A program made the translations under genes and the position numbers. From positions 1 to 8,389 of the forward strand of contig JABDPH010000235.1 of NCBI GenBank assembly GCA_013042925.1: 8,389 bases of DNA, given 5' to 3'. This DNA comes from Eudoraea sp. GTDB taxonomy: Bacteria; Bacteroidota; Bacteroidia; Flavobacteriales; Flavobacteriaceae. Below the pieces are notes generated by a model. That model was not told the origin of the DNA and searched no databases. It saw only the letters and a program-made list of their open reading frames with translations. Each line of letters starts with the position of its first letter. Positions within the stretch are counted from its first letter, which is position 1. Below, piece by piece: positions 1 to 7,271 of this stretch.

Positions 1-1285
1 ACGCAAGGATGAGCGACTTGAGGCCGTTGGGGGAGATTTTTATTTAATAAAATTAACCCAAAAAGTAGCTTCTTCGGCACATATTGAGTTCCATGCCAGG
101 ATTATTCTTCAAAAATATATTCAACGTAGTCTGATTAAAATTTCGAGTGAAATTATTGAGGATGCCTATACAGATTCTACAGATGTATTTGATCTTTTGG
201 ATAATGCTGAGGCCAAATTATATGAAGTTACCCAGGGAAATTTAAAGCGTTCTGCTGAAACCGCTCAAAACCTGGTGATTCAGGCCAAAAGGAAAATTGA
301 GGAAATATCAAATAAAGATGGATTAAGTGGTATTCCTTCTGGTTTTGATAAGGTAGACAGGCTAACTTCCGGATGGCAACCTAGTGATCTGGTAATTATT
401 GCGGCACGTCCCGGTATGGGTAAAACGGCACTCACGCTGTCCATGGCTAGAAACATGGCTGTGAATTCCAATATACCTGTGGCCTTTTTCTCTTTGGAAA
501 TGTCTTCAGTACAATTAATTACCAGGCTGATATCTTCTGAAACAGGATTACCTTCAGAGAAGCTTCGGACGGGAAGACTTGAAAAACATGAATGGGAGCA
601 ATTGAATGTAAAAGTAAAAGCTCTTGAAAAAGCTCCTTTATTCATTGATGATACGCCCTCCCTATCTATTTTCGATCTTAGGGCAAAAGCAAGAAGACTA
701 GCATCGCAACATAAAATTAAATTAATCGTACTCGATTATTTGCAATTAATGACTGCAGGTGGTAGCCAAAAGGGCGGAAACAGGGAGCAAGAGATTTCCA
801 CAATTTCGAGAAACTTAAAGGCGCTGGCCAAAGAATTAAATGTACCGGTAATTGCTTTATCTCAGCTGTCAAGGGCCGTAGAAACCAGGGGAGGTAGCAA
901 AAGACCCATTTTATCTGATCTTCGGGAATCTGGTGCAATTGAGCAGGATGCTGATATCGTTTCCTTTATTTATCGCCCGGAATATTATAAAATTGATGAG
1001 TGGGATGATGAAGAACGAACACCAACTCAGGGGCAGGCAGAGTTTATTGTAGCTAAGCACAGGAATGGTGGATTAGATAATATTAGGTTAAAGTTCATTG
1101 CACAACTGGGTAAATTTGATAACTTGGATGACTTTGATTCGCCATTTGAGTTTCAGTCAAAGATGAATATAGATGGGGATAATCCATTCATTGCTAAAAA
1201 CCTTCCTAATGCGGAAGAAGCTTTTGGAAGCACTATGAATGACGATTCTGATTTAGACCCGGATGATAATGATGTACCTTTTTAA
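1..1285 (+). CDS. dnaB: Replicative DNA helicase DnaB, 5'-truncated by the window edge
   Basis: Hexameric helicase that unwinds DNA ahead of the replication fork and works with primase DnaG. The frame is open from base 2, giving 427 visible residues; roughly 80-100 N-terminal residues are probably missing compared with typical DnaB. The tail of the N-terminal primase-interaction domain comes first, then a linker, then the RecA-like ATPase core. Visible motifs are Walker A GMGKT (visible residues 138-142), Walker B LIVLDYLQL (241-249), the H3-type IALSQLSR segment, and the C-terminal AKHRNGG segment that holds DNA- and nucleotide-contacting residues. No intein interrupts any motif. A TTG at 197 is not the start, because coding continues upstream with DnaB-like residues. 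The C-terminus is a long acidic tail ending DDNDVPF, which resembles the SSB C-terminal tip. The last 23 nt overlap the next gene. Identity is certain from the motifs; the true start is outside the window. Confidence 0.97.
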   Translation, partial: RKDERLEAVGGDFYLIKLTQKVASSAHIEFHARIILQKYIQRSLIKISSEIIEDAYTDSTDVFDLLDNAEAKLYEVTQGNLKRSAETAQNLVIQAKRKIEEISNKDGLSGIPSGFDKVDRLTSGWQPSDLVIIAARPGMGKTALTLSMARNMAVNSNIPVAFFSLEMSSVQLITRLISSETGLPSEKLRTGRLEKHEWEQLNVKVKALEKAPLFIDDTPSLSIFDLRAKARRLASQHKIKLIVLDYLQLMTAGGSQKGGNREQEISTISRNLKALAKELNVPVIALSQLSRAVETRGGSKRPILSDLRESGAIEQDADIVSFIYRPEYYKIDEWDDEERTPTQGQAEFIVAKHRNGGLDNIRLKFIAQLGKFDNLDDFDSPFEFQSKMNIDGDNPFIAKNLPNAEEAFGSTMNDDSDLDPDDNDVPF

Positions 1286-2582
1286 AACCTGCTTATCCAA
1301 ATTCAGAAAGCCTGAAACTACAACCTTTCTGATACTCATTCTATATCTTTTTTTAGCTTCTTTTCAAGCCAAAGCCTCTACAATTCTAATTCCTATGGAT
1401 GCGGAGAGCCAGGAAAATCATTTAAAAGCTTATGGTATTACCTACTGGGTATTAACCAAACAACAAAAAGTTCAATGGCTGCTCAACTATAGGGGAGGGT
1501 CATTTTTATTGCCTGATGGTGAAAGTATCCGGAAAGAATGCCAGATAAGGGGGGTAAGCTTCGAAATCTTGTCGGACGGACAGACACAATCTATACTGGA
1601 TGAAATAAGTAGTCCGTCTAAGAATCAGGAAGCAGTAATTCTCGAGAAAGCGCCGAAAATTGCTGTATACTCACCAAAGAGCAATCAACCTTGGGATGAT
1701 GCCGTAACCATGGCATTGACTTATGCTGAAATTCCTTATATCACTATTTATGATGAAGAAGTCCTTGATAATAAGCTTGTCTTATATGATTGGCTTCACT
1801 TGCACCATGAAGATTTTACCGGACAATACGGCAAGTTTTATGGGGCTTACAGAGCTGCTCCCTGGTATATTGAGGGCAAACAGGAAGCGGAGGCCTTAGC
1901 AGCAAAACTTGGATACAATAAGGTTTCAGAGGAAAAAAGAGCTGTTGCCCTCAAAATAAGGAACTATGTAATAGGAGGAGGATTCATGTTTGCAATGTGC
2001 TCTGCAACAGATAGTTTCGATATATCACTCGCCGCCGACGGTGTTGATATTTGTGAACCAATGTTTGATGGGGATCCGTCGGATGCCAATTATCAAAGCA
2101 GGCTGAACTTTAATAAAACCTTTGCCTTTACAAATTTTACATTGGAACGAAATCCATTGCGATATGAATTTTCTTCCATTGATATGACCAGTAAACGGAA
2201 TAATGTTGCCCGAGAGACAGATTATTTTAGTCTAATGGATTTTTCGGCAAAGTGGGATCCTGTTCCAACAATGTTATGTCAGAATCACACTTCGCTGGTA
2301 AAAGGATTTATGGGCCAGACAACTGCTTTTGAAAGAAATGAAGTAAAACCTACCGTACTGGTTTTGGGTGAAAACAAAATAAACGGAGAAGCCCGTTATA
2401 TACATGGTATAAAAGGGAAAGGATTTTTTACTTTCTACGGAGGGCACGATCCGGAGGACTACCAGCATAGGGTAGGGGATCCTAAAACTGAGTTGGAACT
2501 TCATCCAAATTCTCCTGGTTACCGACTAATTTTAAACAACGTTTTGTTTCCGGCGGCACGCAAGAAGAAACAAAAGACTTAG
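1263..2582 (+). CDS. Exported protein of the family often labelled asparagine synthetase B; glutamine-amidotransferase-like fold suspected
   Basis: Protein of 439 residues. The N-terminus has a basic region (K8-K15), a hydrophobic stretch (about 22-34) and an AKA|S signal-peptidase-I-like site after residue 38, so export to the periplasm or beyond is likely. From memory, flavobacterial homologues next to dnaB are commonly labelled asparagine synthetase B. That label is not supported here: there is no N-terminal catalytic Cys2 and no SGGxDS ATP-binding motif. What is visible is an IAVYSP strand near 133-138, a GGGFMFAMC segment with Cys246, and GGHDPEDYQH with His395. This pattern recalls class I glutamine amidotransferase or ThuA-like folds, so a Cys-His pair is possible, though this is inference. 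Starts at 1269 or 1272 would also fit (the protein begins M-I-M-M). It overlaps dnaB by 23 nt and is probably co-transcribed with it. Its stop overlaps that of the convergent phosphatase gene. Substrate and role are unknown. Confidence 0.85.
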   Translation: MIMMYLFKTCLSKFRKPETTTFLILILYLFLASFQAKASTILIPMDAESQENHLKAYGITYWVLTKQQKVQWLLNYRGGSFLLPDGESIRKECQIRGVSFEILSDGQTQSILDEISSPSKNQEAVILEKAPKIAVYSPKSNQPWDDAVTMALTYAEIPYITIYDEEVLDNKLVLYDWLHLHHEDFTGQYGKFYGAYRAAPWYIEGKQEAEALAAKLGYNKVSEEKRAVALKIRNYVIGGGFMFAMCSATDSFDISLAADGVDICEPMFDGDPSDANYQSRLNFNKTFAFTNFTLERNPLRYEFSSIDMTSKRNNVARETDYFSLMDFSAKWDPVPTMLCQNHTSLVKGFMGQTTAFERNEVKPTVLVLGENKINGEARYIHGIKGKGFFTFYGGHDPEDYQHRVGDPKTELELHPNSPGYRLILNNVLFPAARKKKQKT

Positions 2583-3385
2583 TTTTTATCTTTTATTAGT
2601 TTTTTCAGAATACGCTCTACTCCAAAATCATCATTGCTCATTGTAGTGTAATTAGCAGATTTTAAGACATTTGGGTGCGAATTAGCCATAGCAAAACTAT
2701 ATTTTGCCAGGGCGAGCATTTCCAGGTCATTATTATAGTCTCCAAATACAAGAGTTTCTTCGGGACCAATACCGTGTTGCTCCTGTATTTTCTGTAATGC
2801 AAAACCTTTATGCGCATTTATATGAGATAAATCTACCCAGTTTTCACCAGATACTTTTACCTTAAGTTTTCCTTCAAGGTGCTTCACTGAAGGATATATG
2901 TGTTTTTCAGAACCTCCATAGTGATATACCGCAATTTTCATCACTTCTTCATTATCAAATTTTTGCAAATCTTCTATGATAGAATATTTGGTATAGTACT
3001 CTTTTAATGTATTAATAAATCTTGGAGATTCGCCTAGAATATATGCATTGTGTTTTCCACATAATACAGGATGGGCTCCTTCAATCTTTTCCAATATGCT
3101 CAGTATACTATTCTTTGAAATTGAATCTAAAGGGGTGGAAATAAGTTCCTGATCATTGTGTATAGCCAATCCGCCATTCTCTGCGATTATAATTATTTCA
3201 TTTTCGATTTGACTCAGTTTATCAGCAATACTGTTGTATTGGCGGCCACTAGCTGCCACAAAAAGAATTTCCCTTTTTTTCAATTCCTTATATAATTCGA
3301 AAAAAAGAGGACTTACTTCATGTCTGGAATTTAAAAGTGTTCCATCCATATCAGTAACTACCAATTTTATTGTAGATAAATCCAT
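2579..3385 (-). CDS. HAD-superfamily hydrolase, Cof/IIB type phosphatase
   Basis: Cytosolic Mg-dependent phosphatase of 268 residues, normal for Cof-type HAD-IIB enzymes, which dephosphorylate sugar phosphates, flavin or pyridoxal phosphates and similar metabolites. All four HAD motifs are present: motif I DMDGT (12-16, with nucleophile D12 and acid D14), motif II AASGRQ (S46), motif III lysine K193 in HKG, and motif IV GDYNND (215-220). An AENGG segment (68-72) and the cap between about 85 and 185 are typical of the IIB subclass. Substrate cannot be told from sequence. The gene is divergent from yjbQ and convergent with the exported-protein gene, so it appears to be a single-gene unit. A TACCTTTG -7 element lies 18 nt upstream of its ATG. 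Confidence 0.93.
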   Translation of the reverse strand: MDLSTIKLVVTDMDGTLLNSRHEVSPLFFELYKELKKREILFVAASGRQYNSIADKLSQIENEIIIIAENGGLAIHNDQELISTPLDSISKNSILSILEKIEGAHPVLCGKHNAYILGESPRFINTLKEYYTKYSIIEDLQKFDNEEVMKIAVYHYGGSEKHIYPSVKHLEGKLKVKVSGENWVDLSHINAHKGFALQKIQEQHGIGPEETLVFGDYNNDLEMLALAKYSFAMANSHPNVLKSANYTTMSNDDFGVERILKKLIKDKN

Positions 3386-3403
3386 ATTTCATGTTGTTGA
3401 GGG

Positions 3404-3411
3404 CAAAGGTA
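3404..3411 (-). promoter_or_regulatory. Candidate -7 promoter element of the HAD phosphatase gene
   Basis: On the - strand this reads TACCTTTG, an exact match to the Bacteroidota -7 consensus TAnnTTTG. It lies 18 nt upstream of the phosphatase ATG. No clear TTTG or TTG is found at the usual distance upstream, so the call rests on the -7 element only. Confidence 0.4.
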
Positions 3412-3426
3412 TTTTTTATGTTTAAA

Positions 3427-3449
3427 TTACTAGTAACTTTCACAAAGTT
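3427..3449. promoter_or_regulatory. Two adjacent palindromes in the divergent HAD/yjbQ intergenic region
   Basis: TTACTAGTAA (3427-3436) is a perfect 10-nt palindrome. It overlaps by two bases the dyad AACTTT-CAC-AAAGTT (3435-3449). They lie in the 83-nt region between divergent starts. A near-match to the -7 element for yjbQ, TAACTTTC (3434-3441), falls inside them. This makes a regulator-binding site possible, but no regulator is identified and short AT-rich palindromes arise easily by chance. Confidence 0.3.
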
Positions 3450-3468
3450 TTACATAATATAAACGGCA

Positions 3469-3891
3469 ATGAAGATCTATCAAAAAGAAATACGATTAAA
3501 ACCCTATAAACGAGGGTTTCATTTAATTACAGAGACTATTAAGGATAACCTACCGGAAATTAAGGGAATTAAGATGGGGTTCCTGAATGTGTTCATAAAA
3601 CATACCTCTGCAAGTTTAACTATTAATGAAAATGCCGACTCTACGGTGCGTTCAGATTTTGAGGCACATATGAATACCATGGTGCCCGAAGATGCCCCTT
3701 ATTATGTACATACTTTTGAAGGCTCTGATGATATGCCTGCTCATATTAAAGCATCGTTAATGGGGTCTTCAATTCAAATTCCAATAAGTGACGGACGTTT
3801 AAATCTGGGTATTTGGCAGGGAATATATTTATGCGAACATAGAAATAGGGCTTCGGGTCGTAGTTTGGTCCTAAGCTGTTTTGGTAATTAA
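3469..3891 (+). CDS. yjbQ: YjbQ family (UPF0047) protein, putative secondary thiamine-phosphate synthase
   Basis: Small cytosolic protein of 140 residues, the normal length for the YjbQ/UPF0047 family. Family hallmarks are all present: HTSASLTINEN (45-55), DDMPAHIKASLMGSS (87-101) and LGIWQGIYLCEHR (113-125), whose conserved His, Asp and Glu residues line the presumed active site. In E. coli the homologue has weak thiamine-phosphate synthase activity, which is the source of the usual product name; the physiological role is not settled. The gene stands alone, divergent from the HAD phosphatase, with the bidirectional terminator 20 nt after its stop. No thiamine genes and no TPP riboswitch are visible nearby, so the context does not support a dedicated thiamine role. 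The ATG at 3469 gives the expected N-terminus. Confidence 0.93.
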   Translation: MKIYQKEIRLKPYKRGFHLITETIKDNLPEIKGIKMGFLNVFIKHTSASLTINENADSTVRSDFEAHMNTMVPEDAPYYVHTFEGSDDMPAHIKASLMGSSIQIPISDGRLNLGIWQGIYLCEHRNRASGRSLVLSCFGN

Positions 3892-3911
3892 CACCTATAA
3901 AGTAATATAAA

Positions 3912-3940
3912 AAAGCCCTGATGGTTTTCATCAGGGCTTT
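3912..3940. terminator. Bidirectional intrinsic terminator between yjbQ and rplT
   Basis: A perfect 12-bp stem (AAAGCCCTGATG with CATCAGGGCTTT) encloses a 5-nt loop. Read on the - strand, the GC-rich stem is followed by TTTTTTATATTA, a good U-tract for ending the thrS-infC-rpmI-rplT transcript 20 nt after the rplT stop. On the + strand the stem ends in only TTT before AAAG, so termination of yjbQ transcripts is probably weaker. Confidence 0.92.
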
Positions 3941-3959
3941 AAAGCGAGAATTCTTTTTA

Positions 3960-4304
3960 CTATTTTACCTTATCTACAACTGCTTTAAAGGCATCAGGAT
4001 GGTTCATTGCCAAATCTGCAAGGACTTTTCTGTTAAGTTCTATATTATTGGCTTTTACTTTACCCATAAATTGTGAATAAGACATTCCATGTTGTCTTGC
4101 ACCTGCATTAATACGGGTGATCCACAGTGAACGGAAATTTCTTTTCTTATTTCTACGGTCTCTGTAAGCATATTGCATTGCTTTTTCAACCGCATTTTTA
4201 GCTACTGTCCAGACGTTTTTACGTCTTCCGAAGTAACCCTTTGCTTGCTTCATCACCTTTTTTCTTCTGGCTCTGGAAGCTACTGAATTTACTGATCTTG
4301 GCAT
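3960..4304 (-). CDS. rplT: 50S ribosomal protein L20
   Basis: Primary 23S rRNA-binding protein needed early in large-subunit assembly. The product has 114 residues, standard for bacterial L20. The N-terminus ([23 protein letters not shown], described here by its R/K-rich run at 11-20) is the basic rRNA-threading tail. The conserved segments [16 protein letters not shown] (47-62) and [15 protein letters not shown] (65-79) follow, then the globular C-terminal domain. It is the last gene of the translation operon, ending 20 nt before the terminator stem. In several bacteria L20 represses this operon by binding the mRNA; the 99-nt gap before rplT is the place where such a site could lie here. Confidence 0.98.
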   Translation of the reverse strand: MPRSVNSVASRARRKKVMKQAKGYFGRRKNVWTVAKNAVEKAMQYAYRDRRNKKRNFRSLWITRINAGARQHGMSYSQFMGKVKANNIELNRKVLADLAMNHPDAFKAVVDKVK

Positions 4305-4403
4305 TTTTTACATTTTTTTTGTAGCAGGCGGTTTAAAGAATTATTCTGAAAACACTTTTATTGGCCCAACTCCATGGTTAATATTAATTACCCAAAGGAC
4401 GGT
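4305..4403 (-). promoter_or_regulatory. 99-nt rpmI-rplT intercistronic spacer, possible post-transcriptional control region
   Basis: This spacer is longer than the others in the operon (39 nt before rpmI, 28 nt before infC). On the - strand it ends in an A-rich tract carrying an ATG immediately followed by TAA (4313-4308), in frame with and 9 nt upstream of the rplT ATG. GGTTTAAA (4330-4337) and TTTAAACC (4408-4415) are inverted copies 70 nt apart, bracketing the spacer. No convincing promoter or long hairpin is visible. Regulation by L20 is only a hypothesis based on other bacteria. Confidence 0.2.
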
Positions 4404-4601
4404 CTATTTTAAACCTAATTGTCCTTTAATATTTGCAACATCAGAGTCATGTACTAATGTCGCATGTGTTAGCTTAAGCTTTCGCTTTTTAGATTTCTTG
4501 GTCAAAATGTGACTCTTAAAAGCGTGCTTTCTTTTAATTTTACCAGAGCCTGTAAGCTTAAAACGCTTTTTGGCACTGGATTTTGTTTTCATCTTAGGCA
4601 T
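4404..4601 (-). CDS. rpmI: 50S ribosomal protein L35
   Basis: Small, very basic large-subunit protein of 65 residues, the usual L35 length. The [20 protein letters not shown] start (1-20) is the L35 family signature, followed by [17 protein letters not shown] with the conserved basic cluster and a hydrophobic-to-acidic C-terminal segment ([15 protein letters not shown], 49-63). Position between infC and rplT is the classic arrangement. It starts 39 nt after the infC stop, consistent with translation from the same polycistronic mRNA. Confidence 0.98.
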   Translation of the reverse strand: MPKMKTKSSAKKRFKLTGSGKIKRKHAFKSHILTKKSKKRKLKLTHATLVHDSDVANIKGQLGLK

Positions 4602-4640
4602 TTTTTCCTATTTGTATATTAATCTCGCTTATTTTCTTTC

Positions 4641-5195
4641 TTATTTTTTCGTCTTAGGCGCTATGAACATTGTCATTCGCTTTCCTTCAAGCTTTGGCAT
4701 CTGCTCCACCTTGCCAAATTCTTCCAATTCCTGCGCTAGTCTTAACAAGAGAATTTCTCCCTTGTCCTTATAAACTATCGATCTGCCCTTAAAAAATACG
4801 TAAGCCTTTAATTTAGCTCCATCTTTTAGAAACTTTTCAGCGTGTTTCTTTTTAAATTCATAATCGTGGTCATCCGTATTGGGGCCAAATCTAATTTCTT
4901 TTATAATGACTTTAGTGGCTTTCGCCTTCATTACCTTTTCTCGCTTTTTTTGCTCGTAAAGGAATTTCTTGTAATCTATTATCTTACAAACAGGCGGATC
5001 CGCTTTAGGTGAAATTTCCACCAAATCCAGACCTTGTTCTTCTGCCTGAGCAATTGCTTTAGCAATGGGATATATTCCCACTTCAACGTTATCACCTACC
5101 AAGCGAATACTTGGTGCGGTAATTTTTTCATTGATATTATGAGGGTTCTTGTTTTCCCTCCTGGGTTGGGGCCTAAATCTTCTTCGTATTGCTAT
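4641..5195 (-). CDS. infC: Translation initiation factor IF-3 with non-canonical ATA start
   Basis: IF-3 binds the 30S subunit, checks the start codon and initiator tRNA, and prevents premature 50S joining. From the ATA at 5195 the product is 184 residues, close to the 180 of E. coli IF-3. After a basic leader ([10 protein letters not shown], 4-13) come INEKITAP (21-28) and [10 protein letters not shown] (31-40) of the N-terminal domain, a central linker with [12 protein letters not shown], and the C-terminal domain with [15 protein letters not shown] and [14 protein letters not shown] at 5201-5199 closes the frame just upstream. No ATG, GTG or TTG occurs between it and the TTG at 5102, and starting there would delete the conserved INEKI region. 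A second ATA at 5189 is the alternative. A rare start matches the known self-repression of infC, where IF-3 discriminates against its own start codon. It lies 28 nt after thrS. Confidence 0.95.
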   Translation of the reverse strand: MAIRRRFRPQPRRENKNPHNINEKITAPSIRLVGDNVEVGIYPIAKAIAQAEEQGLDLVEISPKADPPVCKIIDYKKFLYEQKKREKVMKAKATKVIIKEIRFGPNTDDHDYEFKKKHAEKFLKDGAKLKAYVFFKGRSIVYKDKGEILLLRLAQELEEFGKVEQMPKLEGKRMTMFIAPKTKK

Positions 5196-5223
5196 GGCTT
5201 ATATATTTAATTAAACTTAATTA

Positions 5224-7164
5224 TTAAAACGACTTTAATGTACTACTTATTTCCTTTTCGACCAAGTTTGCAAATTCTTTTAAACTTAGCATACCCAAGT
5301 CTTCTCCTCCGTGCTTACGAACCGAAATTGTATTTTGTTCCTCTTCCTTTTCACCTACGATAAGCATAAATGGTATTTTATTCATTTCTGCCTCCCGTAT
5401 TTTCTTACCTACAGTCTCGTTCCTAACATCAACGAGCGCGCGAATTTCGTGATTTTCCAATGAATTTAAAACTTTTTCGGCATATTTTTCATGTTTCTCA
5501 CTTACCGGCAACAGAATAGCTTGATCCGGGGTAAGCCATAATGGGAAATTTCCTCCGGTGTGTTCCAGTAACAAGGCTACAAATCTTTCCATGCTGCCAA
5601 AAGGAGCCCTGTGTATCATTACAGGTCTGTGTTCCTCATTATCACTGCCTTTATATGTTAGATCAAAGCGTTCCGGGAGATTATAGTCGACCTGAATTGT
5701 CCCCAATTGCCAATTTCTGCCAAGGGCATCTTTGACCATGAAATCTAATTTAGGTCCGTAGAGGGCAGCTTCACCTTTTTCAATGACGAAATTCAAACCT
5801 TTTTCTTCAGCCGCATTCAGGATAGCGTTTTCGGCTTTTTCCCAGTTTTCTAAAGAGCCAATATATTTCTCTGGCTTTTCCGGATCTCTTAAGGAAACCT
5901 GGGCTGTAAAATTTTCAAAGCCTAATGAACCTAAAACATAAAGGGAAAGGTCAATTACATTTAGAAATTCCTGATGTAACTGGTCCGGAGTGCAAAATAT
6001 ATGCGCATCATCTTGTGTAAAACCCCTTACACGTGTAAGCCCATGAAGTTCCCCACTTTGTTCATAACGATAAACAGTGCCAAATTCAGCAAACCGTTTT
6101 GGAAGCTCCCTATAGCTCAGCGGTTTGGAATTGAATATTTCGCAATGGTGAGGACAATTCATTGGTTTTAATAAAAACTCCTCATCTTCTTTGGGTGTAT
6201 GAATAGGTTGAAAACTGTCTTCTCCATATTTATCATAATGTCCGGAAGTAACATACAGCTCTTTTTGACCAATATGTGGCGAAATTACCATTTCGTAACC
6301 TGCCTTCTTTTGAGCTTTCTTAAGAAAATTTTCAAGGCGTTCCCTTAACGCAGCACCCTTTGGAAGCCATAATGGCAAACCTTGTCCCACTTTTTGAGAA
6401 AAGGTAAATAATTCCAATTCTTTGCCTAATTTCCTATGATCTCTTTTTTTGGCCTCTTCTAGTAAATGAAGATATTCTGTGAGTTCTTTTTGCTTTGGAA
6501 AAGAAATACCATAAACGCGTGTGAGTTGCGTATTATTCTCATCGCCCCGCCAGTAAGCTCCTGCAACATTCATTATTTTAATGGCCTTTACAATACCTGT
6601 ATTTGGTATATGCCCGCCCCTGCATAAATCGGTAAAAGTATCGTGATCACAAAAGGTAATAGTACCATCCTCAAGATTTTCTATTAGCTCTACCTTGTAT
6701 TCGTTGTGCTGGTCTTTATAAAATTGTAAGGCATCCTTCTTGGAAACAGAACGCATTTTAAAGTTGTGTTTACCACGTGCTATTTCCAGAGCTTTTTGTT
6801 CAATAGCCGGAAAATCTTTTTCAGAAACTGAAGACTCACCAAAATCGACATCGTAATAAAACCCGTTTTCAATTGCAGGGCCAATTGTAAGCTTTATTCC
6901 GGGGTATAACTCTTCAAGAGCCTGGGCTATAATATGTGAGGAGGAGTGCCAAAATGCTTTTTTTCCTTCGGTATTACTCCAGGTGTACAGAACAAGTTTG
7001 CCATCCTCATCCAATGAAGAAACGGTTTCCACAACCGTATCGTTAAATTTTGCAGAAATTACATTCCTGGCTAAACCTTCGCTGATACTTTTGGCAACAT
7101 CCAAGGGAGTTATGCCTTTTTCATACTCTTTAACTGACCCGTCTGGGAGTGTTATTTTAATCAT
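5224..7164 (-). CDS. thrS: Threonyl-tRNA synthetase
   Basis: Class II synthetase that charges tRNA-Thr with threonine and edits mischarged serine. The product is 646 residues, full length. Domains in order: TGS domain (1-62), editing domain with HSSSH (73-77) and CRGGH (181-185), catalytic core (about 245-540) and anticodon-binding domain (about 545-646). Zinc ligands that bind threonine are visible as C337 (MNCPHH), H388 (DDAHIF) and H518 (IHRAPFG). Motif 2 is [20 protein letters not shown] (363-382), and motif 3 is [16 protein letters not shown] (523-538) with Arg527. All key residues are intact. The gene is followed 28 nt later by infC. A promoter candidate lies just upstream with a leader of only about 20 nt, so there is no T-box and no tRNA-mimic leader like that of E. 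coli thrS. Confidence 0.99.
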   Translation of the reverse strand: MIKITLPDGSVKEYEKGITPLDVAKSISEGLARNVISAKFNDTVVETVSSLDEDGKLVLYTWSNTEGKKAFWHSSSHIIAQALEELYPGIKLTIGPAIENGFYYDVDFGESSVSEKDFPAIEQKALEIARGKHNFKMRSVSKKDALQFYKDQHNEYKVELIENLEDGTITFCDHDTFTDLCRGGHIPNTGIVKAIKIMNVAGAYWRGDENNTQLTRVYGISFPKQKELTEYLHLLEEAKKRDHRKLGKELELFTFSQKVGQGLPLWLPKGAALRERLENFLKKAQKKAGYEMVISPHIGQKELYVTSGHYDKYGEDSFQPIHTPKEDEEFLLKPMNCPHHCEIFNSKPLSYRELPKRFAEFGTVYRYEQSGELHGLTRVRGFTQDDAHIFCTPDQLHQEFLNVIDLSLYVLGSLGFENFTAQVSLRDPEKPEKYIGSLENWEKAENAILNAAEEKGLNFVIEKGEAALYGPKLDFMVKDALGRNWQLGTIQVDYNLPERFDLTYKGSDNEEHRPVMIHRAPFGSMERFVALLLEHTGGNFPLWLTPDQAILLPVSEKHEKYAEKVLNSLENHEIRALVDVRNETVGKKIREAEMNKIPFMLIVGEKEEEQNTISVRKHGGEDLGMLSLKEFANLVEKEISSTLKSF

Positions 7165-7174
7165 ATACCGGTAT
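7165..7174 (-). promoter_or_regulatory. Perfect palindrome abutting the thrS start codon
   Basis: ATACCGGTAT is a 10-nt perfect palindrome that ends exactly at the base before the thrS ATG and lies within the short predicted leader. It could be a protein-binding or mRNA element controlling initiation, or chance. No function is shown by sequence alone. Confidence 0.25.
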
Positions 7175-7189
7175 GAGGATTTAAGTTTG

Positions 7190-7221
7190 CAAAGATAGCA
7201 TCTTAGGAATATGAAGGCAAA
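7190..7221 (-). promoter_or_regulatory. Candidate thrS operon promoter
   Basis: On the - strand, TTTG (7221-7218) is followed after 20 nt by TATCTTTG (7197-7190), an exact fit to the Bacteroidota housekeeping promoter (-33 TTTG, -7 TAnnTTTG). Transcription should begin a few bases after 7190, leaving a leader of roughly 20 nt before the thrS ATG. It probably drives thrS-infC-rpmI-rplT. Confidence 0.6.
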
Positions 7222-7271
7222 ATATCCCCAATTGATTTTTATAAGATTTAAACCCCCCTATATATTAATGA

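Noticed and set aside
197..1285. TTG at 197 as the start of dnaB
   Set aside because: The frame stays open to base 2 and the upstream residues continue the DnaB N-terminal domain; the gene is simply cut by the window edge.
3234..3425. 63-codon + strand ORF over the phosphatase start
   Set aside because: It lies antisense to the conserved HAD motif I and II region and has no recognisable protein features; it is a shadow frame.
3892..3911. TPP riboswitch or thiamine-gene context near yjbQ
   Set aside because: No THI-box-like sequence or thiamine gene is visible around yjbQ; its leader is short and AT-rich.
4641..5102. IF-3 starting at TTG 5102 as a truncated or broken gene
   Set aside because: Upstream in-frame codons encode the conserved INEKI and basic leader segments, so the gene is intact with an ATA start rather than truncated.
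5196..5223. L20-type regulatory leader or terminator between thrS and infC
   Set aside because: The gap is only 28 nt of AT-rich sequence with no stable hairpin.
7227..7260. Possible terminator after the DUF6095-like gene
   Set aside because: The two C-rich runs are in the same orientation (CCCC and CCCCCC) and cannot pair, so there is no hairpin.
7165..7271. T-box or tRNA-like leader upstream of thrS
   Set aside because: The promoter candidate leaves a leader of about 20 nt, and no T-box sequence or long hairpins are visible.
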